Source: JAFDVJ01 sp964487505
GTDB lineage: Bacteria > Acidobacteriota > Blastocatellia > Pyrinomonadales > Pyrinomonadaceae
NCBI GenBank assembly: GCA_964487505.1
Contig: CAZARD010000009.1
Coordinates: 4,603 to 68,602, forward strand
Direction of reading: 5' to 3'
Length of the DNA stretch: 64,000 nt
Below are positions 26,483 to 34,972 of the stretch, one piece after another; position 1 is the first letter of the stretch; each line of letters begins with the position of its first letter. The notes below the pieces were generated by a model. That model did no database searches. It was not told the DNA's origin and saw only the letters and a list, made by a program, of their open reading frames with translations. The position numbers and the translations under genes were made by a program.

Positions 26483-26872
26483 AGATGCAACAATACCGAA
26501 ATCAATGGCCGAGAGCAAGGACGGGACATTTGCGATTGCGATCGGAGCGCGAACGGGCCAGATGAGAATCTCGGATTGCATTCGCGACAAGAACCGGAAA
26601 TCAAGAGCGTTGCCAAAACCAAATCCCGCTCGTTGCGTTTTCTTGTCTTCCCGTGGATAATCGCCCTATTCCACGCAGTTTGTTGTTCACGATATTTCAG
26701 AGAGCTGTCATTGAAGCTATCCTCGGCGTTGTCCTCAGTCCACGGTCTGTCGGGAACGCGCGGATGATAATGACCCGGATCTTGATCCTTTCCCGTTAGA
26801 TTTCGTTAACGGGACAAACGCTGGACGATCCGCAAAATCGGCAATACTGCGGAATTCGATCAAGGAGAGATT
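26483..26872. other. Intergenic region, no gene seen
   Basis: 390 bp between the divergent radical SAM and DUF4436 genes. No convincing ORF, RNA or repeat; presumably two promoters. AAGGAGAG just upstream of 26873 is the ribosome binding site of the next gene. Confidence 0.5.
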
Positions 26873-27745
26873 ATGAGAAAGTTTCAATTCAAGAGCGCGG
26901 CGCTGCTGCTGGCCGTGTGCGCGTTCCTGTGCGCGACGGCGAGCGCTCAATCGGGAGCGAAGAACGAGATCGAGGCGATCGGAAAGATAATCTCGATCGA
27001 CCCGATCAAGGGCGACGTTACGATCCGAATGGAGTTCTTCCCTCACGGAAGTTTCGAGAAAGAGGACGGCACGCTCGCGAAGACGATCAAGTTCGACACC
27101 TTCAGTTCAAACGGAAAGCAAGAAATAACCTTCGACAAGGGCAAGCGCATCTCGCCGACCGAGATCGTGCTGAATATGTATGACGGCGTGGTCGAGGATT
27201 ATCCGTTCGATACGCACAAAGCGAACCTGGTGATGTTCTTCACGGTCAAGCCGGACAAGCCCGCGGACAAGCCGAAAGAGGCCGCCCCGACCGAGGGTGA
27301 AAAGAAACCGGAAGAAGCCGTCGAAGAGACCGAGGTCGAGGTTCCTTTCACGCTGACGTTCGCGCCGACGATGCCGGGTTACACGATCACGACCGCCAAA
27401 AGCAAGGACAGCGACGAAACGTTCATCGATCTTGAGATGACGATCGTCCGTTCGGGAATGGTCAAGATATTCTCGGTTTTTGTTTCGCTGCTGATGATCC
27501 TCGTGACGATCGCCGTCGTGGTCTTTACCGGAACCGTGGTTCTCAAGGACCGCAAGGTCGAGATCGCGATGATGTCGTTCATAGGCACGTTGCTGTTCGC
27601 GTTCGTCGCGGTCAGGAACAGCCAGCCCGCCGTTCCGCCGGTCGGAATCCTTACGGATTATCTTTCGTTCTTCTGGGCCGAGGCCGTCCTCGCGATCTGC
27701 CTTCTGACGATGATCTTCACCTGGGTAATGCGGCCGAACAAGTGA
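26873..27745 (+). CDS. DUF4436 membrane protein
   Basis: 290 residues: signal peptide or first helix (ALLLAVCAFLCATASAQ), a beta-rich extracytoplasmic domain with YPFDTHKANLVMFFTV, a Lys/Glu/Pro-rich linker (about 125-145), then three C-terminal membrane helices (about 200-288). This matches DUF4436 proteins, known from actinobacteria and acidobacteria; function unknown. ATG has AAGGAGAG 6 bp upstream. Confidence 0.85.
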   Translation: MRKFQFKSAALLLAVCAFLCATASAQSGAKNEIEAIGKIISIDPIKGDVTIRMEFFPHGSFEKEDGTLAKTIKFDTFSSNGKQEITFDKGKRISPTEIVLNMYDGVVEDYPFDTHKANLVMFFTVKPDKPADKPKEAAPTEGEKKPEEAVEETEVEVPFTLTFAPTMPGYTITTAKSKDSDETFIDLEMTIVRSGMVKIFSVFVSLLMILVTIAVVVFTGTVVLKDRKVEIAMMSFIGTLLFAFVAVRNSQPAVPPVGILTDYLSFFWAEAVLAICLLTMIFTWVMRPNK

Positions 27746-27884
27746 TTCTACGAAGGGTCACCGTTTGTAAAGTTTGGCGGGCCGTGACCCTCGCCATTCA
27801 CGATTCTCGTTTACGGGATTGAAAAAAAACAACAACTCGACGTCGCGGCCGTAAGTTCGCGACACAAATAAGGAGAAGATCATA

Positions 27885-28595
27885 ATGAGGAGAATTATTG
27901 CGATTCTGGCCGCAACGGCCCTTGGACTATTGGCGATCGGTTGCGGCGGCAAGACGACCCCGGCAAATAACACGGCGAACAACACGTCGAAGCCCGCGAA
28001 CTCGTCGAACTCGAACGCGAGCAACACGGCCGCGTCGACGAAGAAGTCGGAAAAGGAGACGTTGAAAGACGAAAAGAAACCTGAAGGCAAGGGCAAGTCG
28101 GCAAAAGAGGTCAAGGTTCCTGAAGATTGGGTCTATGTTTACGATGAAAACAAGGGATACGGCTTCTCGGTCCCGGCGGGTTCGAACGGCGGATCCGAAT
28201 CGTCAGGCGGCGTCGATGTATTCGTCGCGACGACCCCCGCTCCTTCCGAGGTCGTGATTTATGTCCTCGCGTACAAGAACAAAAAACTCACCAAGGAAGA
28301 TCTGCTGAACGACGCCGTCAAGTTCCTCGAAGGATTGGAGCAGACGGTCACCGCCGGAAAACTGACTGCCGAATCGGGAATCTATTCACTCGCCGAAGCG
28401 ACGATGACCGGAAAAGACGGTTCGAAATCGAAGGCGAAGATTCTGGTCGGAACCGACATCACCGACAACTATGTAATGGTCGTCGGCACCGACGAGAGCA
28501 AGTTCGCGGCGAACGAGAAGATCATCGACGAGATCTGGGGCAGTTTCGAGATCTGGAGCGGCGGCGCGTCAACTGACGAGGACGACGCGAAATAG
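27885..28595 (+). CDS. Lipoprotein, unknown
   Basis: 236 residues with a clear lipobox (LLAIGC, Cys about 21), then a Thr/Asn/Ser-rich and Lys/Glu-rich linker (about 25-70) and a globular domain with VYVYDENKGYGFSVPAGSN, which resembles PsbP/DUF1795-like domains. Good AAGGAG ribosome binding site. Probably anchored at the membrane surface; function unknown. Confidence 0.8.
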   Translation: MRRIIAILAATALGLLAIGCGGKTTPANNTANNTSKPANSSNSNASNTAASTKKSEKETLKDEKKPEGKGKSAKEVKVPEDWVYVYDENKGYGFSVPAGSNGGSESSGGVDVFVATTPAPSEVVIYVLAYKNKKLTKEDLLNDAVKFLEGLEQTVTAGKLTAESGIYSLAEATMTGKDGSKSKAKILVGTDITDNYVMVVGTDESKFAANEKIIDEIWGSFEIWSGGASTDEDDAK

Positions 28596-28605
28596 GATCC
28601 CGTCG

Positions 28606-28637
28606 GGTCTTCGGTGAGTTCCGGCTCGCCGAAGACC
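28606..28637 (+). terminator. Hairpin after lipoprotein gene (no U-tract)
   Basis: GGTCTTCGG pairs perfectly with CCGAAGACC around a 14-nt segment that has a further GAG/CTC pairing. It lies 10 bp after the stop. There is no T run, so it may be an mRNA-stabilising 3' end rather than an intrinsic terminator. Confidence 0.4.
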
Positions 28638-28824
28638 GGCGCTGATCGATGATGTTGGTTGGGCCGATTTTGACGGACTGCCGATGACGTTTGGCGCGTT
28701 GCCTTTGTAAGCTGGCGCCAAACGGCTATTATGTTTCTATGCGCTCAATCCGGTTTGCGGCGGGTCTTTGCCCGGCAACCGGATTTGTGGCAATTGTACT
28801 TAGCTAAAAGAATCAGGAGAATTT

Positions 28825-29394
28825 ATGAAGACATTGAAAATGGTTTTGGGAGTCTCGATCGTCCTTGCGGTCGGGCTTATGGGAATTGGTTGCAACGCTC
28901 AGTTGGGCGAAGCGAACAAGCTCGTTGACGAAGCTAACGCAGCGATCAAGAAGAGCAACGACACGGCGAGCAAGACGTCCGGTTTGATCAAGGATCTCTT
29001 CGGCGAGAACCTCTCGAAGGTCGAGGATTTTGAAGAATACAAGACGACGAACAAGTCGAAGATCGACGAATTGCTGAAGCTCCTCGAAGGATCGGCCAAG
29101 GATCTGAGCGATGCCGGCGGCAAGTTCGAAGCGGCTTCGAAGCTCGGTGTTTCGGCGAAATTCAAGGAATACCTCAGCCTGAAGGGCCAGGAGATCAAGA
29201 AGCGCAGCGATCTTGACAAGGCCACGCAGGACTTCGTCAAGGCGTTCCAGGCCGAAAACGACGGCGACAAGATCAGCACGCTCATCGGCGATTACAACAA
29301 GAAGTCGACCGATATGTCGAAAGAAGCTGAAGACCTGATGAAGAAAGCGGACCAGATCGTCAAGGACAACCCGAGCGAGTTCAAGTCGAACTAG
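28825..29394 (+). CDS. Helical lipoprotein, unknown
   Basis: 189 residues with a lipobox (MGIGC, Cys about 24); the mature part is almost entirely helical and Lys-rich (NKLVDEANAAIKKSNDTASK), predicted coiled-coil. Ribosome binding site CAGGAG. A strong terminator follows 24 bp after the stop. Codon use here is Lys-AAG rich and tidy, suggesting high expression. Function unknown. Confidence 0.8.
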   Translation: MKTLKMVLGVSIVLAVGLMGIGCNAQLGEANKLVDEANAAIKKSNDTASKTSGLIKDLFGENLSKVEDFEEYKTTNKSKIDELLKLLEGSAKDLSDAGGKFEAASKLGVSAKFKEYLSLKGQEIKKRSDLDKATQDFVKAFQAENDGDKISTLIGDYNKKSTDMSKEAEDLMKKADQIVKDNPSEFKSN

Positions 29395-29418
29395 TTTCGC
29401 GGTCAACCGATCGGAGAA

Positions 29419-29448
29419 AGGCGCGGCCGTTTCGGCCCGCCTTTTTTT
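29419..29448 (+). terminator. Intrinsic terminator
   Basis: AGGCGCGGCC / GGCCCGCCT stem (one bulge) over a GTTTC loop followed by seven T. Ends the helical lipoprotein gene. Confidence 0.8.
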
Positions 29449-29450
29449 CC

Positions 29451-30334
29451 GGTCTACATTGCCCGTCTTGATTCCGGAAATTATCGGAAGAAAGAACGTG
29501 CCGTAGAAAGGGATATTCCCCGAACCCTGGTAGTTCGTATAGCTTCCATATTCCCATTTCGCCTGGGTGAAAAACGCCCAGGTCGAGAAAGTTGCGGTTG
29601 AAGGATCGTGCGCCGTCCAACCGCCTATCTCGTTGTCGTGGAGGAAGCACCCTTCGCCAACGCAGTCCTTGACCAACTGCCAGTCATCCGAGAGACCGTT
29701 CTTGCTCGCGTCTCCGTCATCATACGTGAACTTGCGGGTTTCTTCGTCGAACCATTTGTATCGCTTGGTCTTGGAATTGTAATACCAGATGAGACTGTCG
29801 GGGTCAGTGACCGTGACGGGCTTGTTGCCTACATAGCTAAACCGATCAAACGTTTGCGGATTCGCGCTCTTGCCCGACGCCAGCAGCGGGTCGACGGCGG
29901 TGAACCGGCCGTGGCGGTTTTCGTACATTCTGGCTTCGGCGAAGTCCAATCCCGTTTCTTCGTCTTTCTGATAGCCGGTGAATTTCTGTTTGACGTTGTC
30001 GTCGGTTGGCTGATAGGCAGCGATTGAGGCTCGGGCACCGATGTTAGTTAGGGGTGATCTCTTCGCCGAACGGTTTGAAATCACGGCGGGAGATGACGTT
30101 GCCCTGGCTGTCGGTGATCACTCTTGGCGATCCCAACATGTCGGTTGCCGTGTAACGGGTCGTCGGATTTTGCGGCGGCGCGGCGGTCGTGTATTCGGCG
30201 ACGAGCTTTCCGGCCGAATAGACAAAGACGGTCGTGTCCTGAAGCGCTCCGTTGGCGTCGTAGGTCCGTTTTCTTACCCGCTGGCCCTCGCCGTTGTAGT
30301 CATATTCGCCGACGAGCTTTCCGGCCCGAAAAAG
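29451..30334 (-). pseudogene. RHS repeat-associated core fragment
   Basis: Minus strand. It begins abruptly in AGKLVGEYDYNGEGQRVRKR, contains two RHS repeats and DMLGSPRVITDSQGNVISRR with DFKPFGEEITPN, then a stop; one frame over it resumes as DNVKQKFTGYQKDEETGLDF, AEARMYENRHGRF and the core end TAVDPLLASGKS. RHS proteins normally exceed 1000 residues and deliver a variable C-terminal toxin. Only the last ~290 residues remain, with no start and a frameshift near 30050. The tip (WYYNSKTKRYKWFDEETRKF onward) runs out over the neighbour's terminator, so the toxin end is truncated or unrecognised. Confidence 0.8.
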
Positions 30335-30424
30335 CAGTAATACAGTACGATAAAATCCGACCGAGACGACGTCGAAATCAGAGGGCGGTGCAAAAAGATG
30401 AGGCCCCCTTAAGTCAATTGCTGA

Positions 30425-30937
30425 CTAATCGTCTTTTCGACGAACCAAGATCGTTCGGCCACTGTTCTGACCCGGGCCGTCGCATCCAACCATATTGAAT
30501 GTTCCACTCAGCCGATTTTCGTCGATTTGCGTCAATGCATATTGAACGGTGCAGTGCTCAGATCGAAAGACAGTGAAATCGATTTTCTCGTTATTGAGTG
30601 TTCCGCGAATTGCCGCATATTCGGCGACATCCTTTCGACTGTCAAAATAGAGCAGTGTTTTTCCCGTAATTTTGTTGTCCTTGCATTCGACGATAACTGA
30701 TGGCAAAGAGCGTCCGCGTATCTTGCCCTCACCCAACTCTTTATCGGTAACATCAGTGGCAATCTCGTAAACCAGCCATTCGCCGGAAATTGATGAACAC
30801 GGTAGCTTCGAACGCTCCGCTTCGTTTGTTTTCATATTTTTGAGACCCTCAAAGCTTTGGCGGTTTCGTTCCTGGCAACCGACTTGGGTTGTTATTGCCA
30901 AAAACAGGATCAGCATCACATTCAGACTTTGTCGCAT
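30425..30937 (-). CDS. Lipoprotein, possible immunity protein
   Basis: 170 residues with a lipobox (TTQVGC, Cys about 21). The mature part is beta-rich with three further cysteines. Base composition is clearly AT-richer than the flanking core genes, a sign of transfer. ATG has GGAGG 6 bp upstream, inside the end of the preceding ORF, which stops 1 bp before it; the two form one unit. A lipoprotein directly after an RHS-like tip is a common toxin-immunity layout; the immunity role is inference from position. Confidence 0.65.
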   Translation of the reverse strand: MRQSLNVMLILFLAITTQVGCQERNRQSFEGLKNMKTNEAERSKLPCSSISGEWLVYEIATDVTDKELGEGKIRGRSLPSVIVECKDNKITGKTLLYFDSRKDVAEYAAIRGTLNNEKIDFTVFRSEHCTVQYALTQIDENRLSGTFNMVGCDGPGQNSGRTILVRRKDD

Positions 30938-30938
30938 C

Positions 30939-31373
30939 TTAATCCTCCGGTCCCTTTATCTTAATTGGGATTGTAACTACCTTTATTGGAGTTGCATCCG
31001 GCAGTTGAATTGGTTCTGTTCCAGTCACATTCTCAAGGCGAGGATTACTCCGGTTCGTGTCTTTTTCAAGTACGGAATTTGCATCTGCGATGGATTCGTC
31101 CAGGCTTTGATTCTGCAGTGTTAGTGACCGTAGAAATTCGGTAGCAGCGGCGAGATTCGACGAGGTATTTACCTTGCCACTACCGGTAGAACTCTCATAA
31201 TAGGCGGTTGAGCCAGGGGCCAAGTTTTGACTGATGACCTTACTAAATTCAGGGCCGGGGAAGCAACTAAAAAAGACCGATGCTTTTGCGGTTATTAACG
31301 GTATTGGTTCACTGAACTGCGACCCATTAGCGAGATTCTTTGTCACAAGTCCGGATTTCCCAAGTTGCTGCAC
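30939..31373 (-). CDS. Orphan ORF, possible polymorphic-toxin tip
   Basis: 144 residues from GTG; the frame extends about 15 codons upstream (SSTKDGPEIVQQL) with no better start, so it may be a 5'-truncated piece of a longer protein. ASVFFSCFPGPEFSKVISQN, then LAPGSTAYY, resembles the small beta-strand, Cys, helix pattern at the ends of some RHS and CHAT-like proteins. AT-richer than the surroundings. It overlaps the preceding HsdR-like tail and is followed after 1 bp by the lipoprotein gene. Function unknown. Confidence 0.45.
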   Translation of the reverse strand: MQQLGKSGLVTKNLANGSQFSEPIPLITAKASVFFSCFPGPEFSKVISQNLAPGSTAYYESSTGSGKVNTSSNLAAATEFLRSLTLQNQSLDESIADANSVLEKDTNRSNPRLENVTGTEPIQLPDATPIKVVTIPIKIKGPED

Positions 31374-31398
31374 AATCTCGGGACCATCCTTTGTCGAA

Positions 31399-31569
31399 CT
31401 AATAAGCCGCCTGCTTCAAGTACAAGTATCGCTGAAACCCGTTGAACATCTTACTCATCTCATCCGGCTTGCCGAGGTCCTTCATCGCGTCGGCCAGCGA
31501 GTCGTGATACTTCAGTCTAAGAAGCGGCGTCAGTTTCTCTTTCGCGAGTCCATCGACGCCGACAGCCAT
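31399..31569 (-). pseudogene. C-terminal remnant, possibly type I restriction enzyme HsdR
   Basis: 56 residues from an ATG to TAG. The block KEKLTPLLRLKYHDSLADAM followed by DLGKPDEMSKMFNGFQRYLY resembles the extreme C-terminus of some type I restriction HsdR subunits (pattern 'KLTPLL.LKY...ADA..DLG.PE.I...F.GFQ.YLY'). Nothing upstream resembles the motor or nuclease domains, so this is at most a tail left after deletion. Confidence 0.5.
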
Positions 31570-31650
31570 TGATCGCCTACGTGATTCACGGAGGCGGCTA
31601 TGCGTAACTACTTCGCCGAACTCTTCGTTGAAACGGCGAGCATCGGAAGA

Positions 31651-31709
31651 TCACTGCCATTACTGCCAAAAGGGTCGCTTTTAGGTACTTTTGGCAGTAA
31701 TGGCAGTGA
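31651..31709. repeat. Perfect 22-bp inverted repeat
   Basis: Arms 31651-31672 and 31688-31709 are exact reverse complements (TCACTGCCATTACTGCC...), with a 15-nt loop. It is the longest perfect short-loop hairpin outside the arrays and the 54 kb element. No transposase is present and no T run follows. It could be an excised-element scar or a recombination site. Confidence 0.7.
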
Positions 31710-31814
31710 ATCCTGGGCGGCGAGTTTTCGCGTCGCGGAGTGTGATACGGCTAACTGACCGATGTTTGGCGACTATCAGGCTTCGCCGTAACTGCATCTT
31801 CTGACGGAGCGCAC

Positions 31815-31985
31815 TCAATTCCCCAATTCCTCAGCGGCCAATGCAAGCGTTTCCGAGGGGGCGTTACCAGAGTAGTTTTCCCCAAAAAGTCCACCGTGTG
31901 GTCCAACATCTAGTCCAACACGCTCTGCGGCAACGCCTGTTCCGTCAAAGTGACGTTGTAACTTCCTGTAATGCTTGAAGATAGC
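31815..31985 (-). other. ORF fragment downstream of tRNA-Thr half
   Basis: A frame of about 55 residues (FKHYRKLQRHFDGTGVAAER, then VGLDVGPHGG) runs directly on from the tRNA 3' half to TGA at 31815. There is no start codon of its own and no recognised domain. Its position after a tRNA end is where integrase genes often sit, but I see no tyrosine-recombinase motif. Confidence 0.25.
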
Positions 31986-32033
31986 TGGAGCCGATGAAGG
32001 GACTTGAACCCCCGACCTGATGATTACAAATGA
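31986..32033 (-). other. 3' half of tRNA-Thr(TGT), likely attachment-site duplicate
   Basis: Minus strand: ATTTGTAAT anticodon loop, then variable loop, a complete T arm (GGGGGTTCAAGTCCC), the 3' acceptor half ATCGGCT and CCA at 31986. The upstream half is unrelated sequence; the anticodon stem has a C-C mismatch and no D arm exists. Integrating elements that use a tRNA 3' end leave exactly such a half at one boundary. The intact tRNA-Thr is not in this window. Confidence 0.75.
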
Positions 32034-32129
32034 CCTCCACCAAGCACAAGAAGATCCGATTCCCGCTACTCGTGCATAGCGTGATCTAGCCGTATCCGAC
32101 GCGATTTGGTGGACAATTTGGCGGACAAA

Positions 32130-32157
32130 CAAAACGGACGCCGCGGCGGGCGTCCGT
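32130..32157 (-). terminator. Intrinsic terminator of tRNA-Arg
   Basis: Perfect 9-bp stem ACGGACGCC / GGCGTCCGT with a 6-nt loop, followed on the minus strand by TTTT. It lies 17 bp after the tRNA-Arg 3' end. Confidence 0.75.
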
Positions 32158-32174
32158 AAGTTGTTGAAAAGAAA

Positions 32175-32252
<78 letters not shown>

Positions 32253-32256
32253 GAAG

Positions 32257-32362
32257 GCGATTCGATTTGCGATTTTGGATTTTGGATTTCGGGAACCGTC
32301 TCGCCCGAGCCAAAAGCCCGGTGCAGGACAACCAAAAATCTAAGATCTAAAATCCAAAATCG
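32257..32362. repeat. Facing heptamer arrays, unit GATTTTG
   Basis: GCGATTTTGGATTTTGGAT on the left faces its reverse complement on the right (ATCTAAAATCCAAAATCGC). The element lies between tRNA-Arg and the apt stop, touching the end of apt. Confidence 0.85.
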
Positions 32363-32884
32363 CTACGAGTTGTAGTTTATCAGCGACTTTACCTCGTAGC
32401 CGGCGAACTTGTCGCGGCCGTTGAGAAAGTCGAGTTCGACGACGAAAGAAAGTCCGACGATCTTGCCGCCGAGGCCTTCGACAAGATCGACGACCGCGCG
32501 GGCGGTGCCGCCGGTCGCCAGAAGATCGTCGACGATCAGCACGCGATGACCTTCGCCGACAGCGTCCTTGTGCATCTCAAGCGTGTCCTGGCCGTATTCG
32601 AGATCGTACGAGACCGAGACCTTTTCGGCCGGCAGCTTTTTCGGCTTTCGGACCGGGACGAATCCGGCTTTCAAATGATAAGCCAACGGCGCCGCGAATA
32701 TGAAGCCGCGCGATTCGACGCCGATGACCGTATCGATCGGTTCGCCACGGAAATGATCGGCGAGCGCGTCGATCGTCAGGCGCAGACCCTCGGTGTCCTT
32801 GAGCAGCGTCGTAATGTCGTAAAAGTTGATTCCCGGCTTCGGAAAATCCGGAACTTCCCTGATCAGTTTTCTAAGTTCTTCCAT
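32363..32884 (-). CDS. apt: Adenine phosphoribosyltransferase
   Basis: 173 residues, normal length. It salvages adenine to AMP using PRPP. The PRPP-binding motif VLIVDDLLATGGTA is intact (about residues 120-133), as are the N-terminal RKLIREVPDFPKPGINFYDI and the GVESRGFIFAAPLA segment typical of APRT. Start MEELRKL at 32884 is chosen; a start seven codons earlier (32905) is possible. Cytoplasmic, monocistronic. Confidence 0.95.
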   Translation of the reverse strand: MEELRKLIREVPDFPKPGINFYDITTLLKDTEGLRLTIDALADHFRGEPIDTVIGVESRGFIFAAPLAYHLKAGFVPVRKPKKLPAEKVSVSYDLEYGQDTLEMHKDAVGEGHRVLIVDDLLATGGTARAVVDLVEGLGGKIVGLSFVVELDFLNGRDKFAGYEVKSLINYNS

Positions 32885-33001
32885 CTTCGTGATCTCACTC
32901 CGCATAAACCGGCGTTCAGCGACGACCGAACCCGAACCGCGCGATGACTTGCCAAGTATGTTCGCGGTTGCTGCAATTCGCTATCAAATCAACGTACCGG
33001 C

Positions 33002-33280
33002 TCATCTTTCGACCCGGAACGACGAGAACGTGCTCACCGGATCGAGAACCTCTTCCTCGAAATGCGTCACCTCGGCATATGTCGGGCCCGTCATCAGGTC
33101 CCCGCGAAACGCTTCGACGGCACGTTGGGAACCTTCGGCGTAGGCCTCGACGCTGCCGTCCGGGCGATTCCTGACATAACCAACAACCTGGTGCCGCGCC
33201 GCCGCCCGCTGCGTGAAATAGCGGAAACCGACGCCTTGGACGATTCCGCTGACAACAAATTTTCGGGCAACGCGAGACAT
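33002..33280 (-). CDS. acyP: Acylphosphatase
   Basis: 92 residues, the standard size. Catalytic arginine is in VQGVGFRYF (about residue 20) and the catalytic asparagine in GYVRNRPDGSVEAY (about residue 38). Hydrolyses acyl-phosphates such as carbamoyl or 1,3-bisphosphoglycerate. Its ATG (33278-33280) sits directly against a heptamer array, leaving no room for an ordinary upstream leader of unique sequence. Confidence 0.93.
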   Translation of the reverse strand: MSRVARKFVVSGIVQGVGFRYFTQRAAARHQVVGYVRNRPDGSVEAYAEGSQRAVEAFRGDLMTGPTYAEVTHFEEEVLDPVSTFSSFRVER

Positions 33281-33408
33281 TTGGATTTTGGATTTTAGAT
33301 TTTGGATTTTAGATTGCTTATCGATCTGAGATTCGCCGCTTGCATAATGGATTAACTTTCTTCACGGCTCACCGATCCAAAATCCAAAATCTAAAATCCA
33401 AAATCGCC
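33278..33408. repeat. Facing heptamer arrays, unit GATTTTG / GATTTTA
   Basis: Left arm 33278-33316 (ATTTGGATTTTGGATTTTAG) and right arm 33369-33408 (reverse complement) enclose a ~50-bp unique core. The left end touches the acylphosphatase start and the right end touches the stop of the chlorite-dismutase-family gene. Confidence 0.85.
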
Positions 33409-34185
33409 CTACCCGATCGCGTCGAGACATTCGATCAACGGTCGTTGCCGGCACGTGTAGACCGGCAGCCCGCGAAGCGTGAACTTGCTCGCCGAAGTCT
33501 CGCGCAACTCCTCGGCAAGGGCCAGGAAATCCTTCGGTTCGTCGGTTTCGAAACTGACGATGAACTCCTGTTCGCTGAAGCCGAAGGCGTGCGTCAAATG
33601 GATCTTGATGTTCTCGAATCGCCGCCCGACCATGAAGTTCTCTTCAATCAACGCGGTCCGCTCGTCTTCCGGCTTCGAATACCAATCGCTATGCTTCGTG
33701 CACGGATAGACGAAATGATACCGCTTTTCGCCCGCCCGCACGTGATATCGGTCCTCGGCCGTTTCGTGCGAATCGGACGGAAGGAACATCATCCGCTTCG
33801 TGACCGCCAGGTAATTGTCAGCGGTTTCGAGATAGCTTCCGAAATTCGTGCGGTAAAGCCGCGCGGTCATTTCCTGGATCACATCGAGCGACGAGCCGAT
33901 CCTCCAAAACATCAGATCAGCCTTCGAATCGAACCCGACAAGCGAATAAGCGTGCAGCAAAAGCCCTTCGTGGTAGGATTCGAAGACATCGCGGAACTCG
34001 TTCTTGAAGACGGCTTTCGACGCCGGGTCAAGCTTGCGCCAATCCGGATTCACGCGAAAGAAGATAAAATTGACGAACTGCTTTTCGAGAACGGGAAACC
34101 GTTGCGGCTCGCGGTTTCCCTCGACGAGCCGGAGTTGTCCGGCCTCAGCCTCAGCGGTGTCGAAATCGAAAAGCTCCATCGTCAT
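33409..34185 (-). CDS. Chlorite dismutase/HemQ-family protein lacking the usual heme histidine
   Basis: 258 residues. The family is clear from KRYHFVYPCTKHSDWY, from ERTALIEENFMVGRRF and from the ferredoxin-like strand HAFGFSEQEFIVSFETDEP. HemQ-type members make or handle heme. In the family motif ERxxLMxEHxxxGR the histidine is the proximal heme ligand; here it reads EEN, so canonical heme binding is unlikely. Start ATG 34185 (MTMELFDFD) is chosen; ATG 34179 is equally plausible, and a longer frame to 34326 adds unlike sequence. Confidence 0.85.
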   Translation of the reverse strand: MTMELFDFDTAEAEAGQLRLVEGNREPQRFPVLEKQFVNFIFFRVNPDWRKLDPASKAVFKNEFRDVFESYHEGLLLHAYSLVGFDSKADLMFWRIGSSLDVIQEMTARLYRTNFGSYLETADNYLAVTKRMMFLPSDSHETAEDRYHVRAGEKRYHFVYPCTKHSDWYSKPEDERTALIEENFMVGRRFENIKIHLTHAFGFSEQEFIVSFETDEPKDFLALAEELRETSASKFTLRGLPVYTCRQRPLIECLDAIG

Positions 34186-34342
34186 AATATGCCGGCGCGA
34201 TCCGCGCAAGGTCTTATTCTGCCAAGTTTTCGCGCCGATGTCCAAAACCGGGCGTCGCAATTGCCGGGGACGCGACGCATTGGAATTGAGATCGTTTGTG
34301 TGGTATTCATAATTTGCATTTTTCAATCTTCGGCAGACTTCA

Positions 34343-34936
34343 ATGGACGATCAGATCACGCACAAGCGCGAAAACCTCGCGAGGCTTTTCAGCGCGCTCG
34401 ATCCGGATCCGGAACGGGCTGCGGCCGCGTTCGAGGATGTCCGTCGGCGACTGATCAGCTTTTTCGCGCGCAACGGGGCGAACGATCCGGAAGAGCTTGC
34501 CGACGCGACGATCGATCGGGTCATCAAACGCTTCGAGACGTACAGACCTGAGGGCGATCAATCGCTGGTGAGGTTCTTCAGAGGTTTCGCGCGAAACATT
34601 CTTTTCGAACATTACAGATCGTCCAAACGCGTTGTTTACATCGGCGACGAGGAGATCTTCGACAGTCTGCGACCGAATGGCTCCGAACCGGAGCCGGCAG
34701 AAGAGCCCGAAATTCTTTGCCTCGACAACTGCCTTCAGACGCTCGCGCCGGAAGATCGGGAACTTCTGCTGGCCTACTACGAGCACGACGGCGCCGGAAA
34801 GGCGAAAGTCCGCAAGGCGTTGGCCGACCGCGCCGGTTTGACCGTATCCGCCCTGCATACAAAGATTTACAGGCTTCGCGAGAGCGTCGGAAGATGCCTG
34901 ACCGATTGTCTCGAAAAAAAAAGTGTGAGATTTTGA
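34343..34936 (+). CDS. RNA polymerase sigma factor, ECF-like
   Basis: 197 residues. Region 2 is seen around DPEELADATIDRVIKRFETY with VRFFRGFARNILFEHYRSSK; region 4 around LTVSALHTKIYRLRESV gives the HTH. A long acidic linker (GSEPEPAEEPEI) separates them. It starts 37 bp before a gene for a single-pass membrane protein whose cytoplasmic head could sequester it. Sigma/membrane-partner pairs of this layout are abundant in Acidobacteriota. Target promoters unknown. Confidence 0.85.
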   Translation: MDDQITHKRENLARLFSALDPDPERAAAAFEDVRRRLISFFARNGANDPEELADATIDRVIKRFETYRPEGDQSLVRFFRGFARNILFEHYRSSKRVVYIGDEEIFDSLRPNGSEPEPAEEPEILCLDNCLQTLAPEDRELLLAYYEHDGAGKAKVRKALADRAGLTVSALHTKIYRLRESVGRCLTDCLEKKSVRF

Positions 34937-34972
34937 CCCCTAAAATCAATACCGATTGTAAGGGGGTTTACG

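Noticed and set aside
28813..29450. Extension of the RHS frame across the lipoprotein gene as one 423-residue protein
   Set aside because: The part beyond about 29450 is antisense to a real lipoprotein gene and its terminator; only the upstream part is RHS.
31651..31709. Insertion-sequence terminal repeats
   Set aside because: Only 15 bp between the arms and no transposase remnant nearby.
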